The notes beneath the pieces were generated by a model, which saw nothing but the letters and a program-made list of their open reading frames with translations, ran no database searches and was not told the origin of the DNA. Positions 4,601-5,627 of a DNA stretch of 5,627 bases are shown piece after piece. The DNA is from Planctomycetota bacterium (GTDB lineage: Bacteria; Planctomycetota; Planctomycetia; Pirellulales; S012-138): positions 1 to 5,627 of the forward strand of contig JALSGI010000106.1 of NCBI GenBank assembly GCA_026982835.1, written 5' to 3'. The position numbers and the translations under genes were made by a program. Position 1 is the first letter of the stretch. The number at the start of each line of letters is the position of its first letter.

Positions 4601-4940
4601 TTGGCAACTCCACTGGGCGCCCCCCCTCCGGTTGCCCACTTGCCCGGTCGGAGAGCGATTCTCGTAACCCACCCTACGGAAGCAGCTTACGATAACCTTC
4701 ACTGGGAAAACGGGGCATTTTCCCGGTGCCGCCCGCTTTCCCACTGCTCCAGGACGCCCAGAATCGCCCTCTACGGCCCGTTTGGCCCGGGACGGCCAAT
4801 CACACCACCCAAGCCCAAGTGGCCCTGGAGCGGCCAATCTGGCAAGTCGCAACACCGGGGAGGGGGTGAAAAATCTCAACACCGGACCGGCGACCGGCAG
4901 CCTGCAAGGGCGTGCAAACGGCCGCGAAAATCCCAGGGGG
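4601..4940. other. Gene-free stretch with an 11-bp hairpin
   Basis: No convincing gene is seen on either strand. At 4700-4710 and 4718-4728, CACTGGGAAAA and TTTTCCCGGTG form an 11-bp stem (one G-T wobble) around seven bases. It begins 209 bases after the first hairpin of unit B, and the following bases CCCGGTGCCG resemble unit B's CCCGGTGTCG. It may be a decayed third unit. CGGCCAATC occurs twice (about 4793 and 4833), as does CAACACCGG. Confidence 0.4.
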
Positions 4941-4965
4941 GGTGTCGCGAAACCCACCTTTTTTT
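4941..4965 (+). terminator. Weak terminator-like site
   Basis: GGTG (4941-4944) can pair with CACC (4955-4958), directly followed by seven Ts (4959-4965). The stem is short and no gene with a clear need for it ends just upstream, so this is a weak call. Confidence 0.2.
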
Positions 4966-4980
4966 AAGAGCTTGTCATCT

Positions 4981-5030
4981 AAGGGGTTGAGTAAACACAA
5001 GCTGCGCAGAATTGGTTCGTTTACCCCCTT
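4981..5030. promoter_or_regulatory. Bulged hairpin, possible regulatory or element end
   Basis: AAGGGG (4981-4986) pairs with CCCCTT (5025-5030), and GTAAAC (4991-4996) pairs with GTTTAC (5019-5024), with TTGA bulged out and a loop of 22 bases. It lies where the sequence turns less GC-rich, about 210 bases before the gene at 5241. It could be an RNA structure or a boundary of inserted DNA. No further gene is seen between here and 5240. Confidence 0.35.
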
Positions 5031-5194
5031 TTCCTGACGTCTTAGGGTTTCGGTAATGCCGTGTTGGTACCCGTTTGAATTGGATTCCACTCTGCCCGTG
5101 CTTCAGAAAAGCCGCTTAGCGGGTTACCGTCATTTCGTACACTGCTTTAGACTCTGGCAGAATGAAGGCGTATTATCTAGAATACAGTCCTTGA

Positions 5195-5213
5195 GATGGA
5201 GATACTATCCATC
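5195..5213. promoter_or_regulatory. Dyad upstream of the partial gene
   Basis: GATGGA (5195-5200) and TCCATC (5208-5213) form a perfect 6-bp inverted repeat with a 7-base centre, ending 27 bases before the ATG at 5241. The size and place suit a repressor operator or a small leader hairpin. I could not make out a convincing -35/-10 pair nearby. Confidence 0.3.
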
Positions 5214-5240
5214 CGCCTTCTCAGGTGAGAGGAAAGTCCT

Positions 5241-5627
5241 ATGGTTAGGACCAAGGCGGACCCTTTCCTGTCTGCGAAAAAGCGTTTTGAGAAGAAAAGT
5301 CGCGAGTGGGCGAAGCTACTACTCCCTTCGGGGAAAGAGCCATTTTCTTTCCGTGTTCGCCGCTTTGTGGCATTTGTCTGCTGGTACAAAGAGGCCGCCC
5401 ACCAGGCCTGGCTTCTGGGCGAAGCCCCTCTTGATCTTGATTCGAATGCGGCTATCGTGTTCCGCAATCCGGCCATTGAGGTGATGGTTCAGGAATACGA
5501 TTCCCAGTTGAGGAAAAAACTCGATGAGGCCTATGCTATCTTGGTTGCCACGGCGGGGAACAGTTCGGCCTGGGCCGTACACAGAACCCTGGACCTGCTC
5601 CGCGAACTGAAGTCCTCGTTTGCCGAC
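5241..5627 (+). CDS. Hypothetical protein, N-terminal part
   Basis: From the ATG at 5241 the frame is open for 129 codons to the window edge, so the C-terminus is missing. The start is fixed by an in-frame TGA at 5226-5228 and by AGAGG eight bases before the ATG. The protein starts MVRTKADPFLSAKKRFEKKS, rich in Lys and Arg. The middle reads PFSFRVRRFVAFVCWYKEAA, and a charged, probably alpha-helical part follows (EYDSQLRKKLDEAYAIL and VHRTLDLLRELKS). There is no signal peptide and no clear membrane segment. I do not recognise the family. The codons are less GC-rich than those of glpK, which together with the surrounding repeats hints at acquired DNA. A DNA- or RNA-binding role is possible from the basic start but is not shown. 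Confidence 0.75.
   Translation, partial: MVRTKADPFLSAKKRFEKKSREWAKLLLPSGKEPFSFRVRRFVAFVCWYKEAAHQAWLLGEAPLDLDSNAAIVFRNPAIEVMVQEYDSQLRKKLDEAYAILVATAGNSSAWAVHRTLDLLRELKSSFAD

Noticed and set aside
4466..4957. 163-codon minus-strand open frame across unit B
   Set aside because: The frame is not conserved in unit A, while the hairpins are; no domain is recognised.
5146..5208. Promoter boxes such as TTTAGA, TATTAT, TTGAGA and TACTAT
   Set aside because: The spacings (19 and 6 bases) do not fit a standard housekeeping promoter, and the host's consensus is unknown.
5056..5484. 142-codon plus-strand open frame overlapping the last gene
   Set aside because: It has no good ribosome binding site, and the frame from 5241 is open to the window end with a clear Shine-Dalgarno sequence and a more protein-like composition.

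Overview
The window looks like accessory, intergenic-rich DNA around one housekeeping gene in a GC-rich bacterium. The only complete and confidently identified gene is glycerol kinase (glpK, minus strand, 1872-3374). One further real-looking gene starts at 5241 and runs off the right edge; I cannot name it. The style of the DNA suggests a planctomycete (Pirellulales/Thermogutta-like): many short GC-rich palindromes with a tetraloop, IS relics, and a helical 'DLxxLVxxWPxL' peptide tail. This assignment rests on memory of such genomes, not on a marker gene, and is tentative.

Layout. 1-420: non-coding, with an 8-bp G-rich tandem repeat followed by a cluster of REP-like hairpins. 422-538: a small element bounded by inverted repeats (MITE-like). 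673-739: a long imperfect hairpin directly before the start of an IS4-superfamily transposase relic (740-957, plus). 975-1363: an ISKra4-like transposase relic on the minus strand, abutting the first relic. Both relics keep an N-terminal and a C-terminal piece joined out of frame with the middle missing. 1340-1740: more REP-like hairpins inside a segment bounded by inverted and direct repeats. 1872-3374: glpK, with a good ribosome binding site and a second MITE-like element (3407-3545) just upstream. 3546-4216: no intact gene, but a 27-bp perfect direct repeat, a 3' tRNA-like remnant and a short coding-like fragment. 4217-4600: the 8-bp repeat again, then two diverged units whose TGTC motifs and hairpins lie in 200-bp register. 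4601-5240: further hairpins and a change to less GC-rich sequence. 5241-5627: the partial unknown gene.

Functionally, only glpK has a clear role: entry of glycerol into metabolism by phosphorylation to glycerol-3-phosphate. No glycerol facilitator, dehydrogenase or regulator is visible beside it. The rest is a graveyard and nursery of small repeats. The most unusual structure is the paired 200-bp-register units at 4279-4600, which keep hairpins by compensatory changes and have no known family that I recognise.
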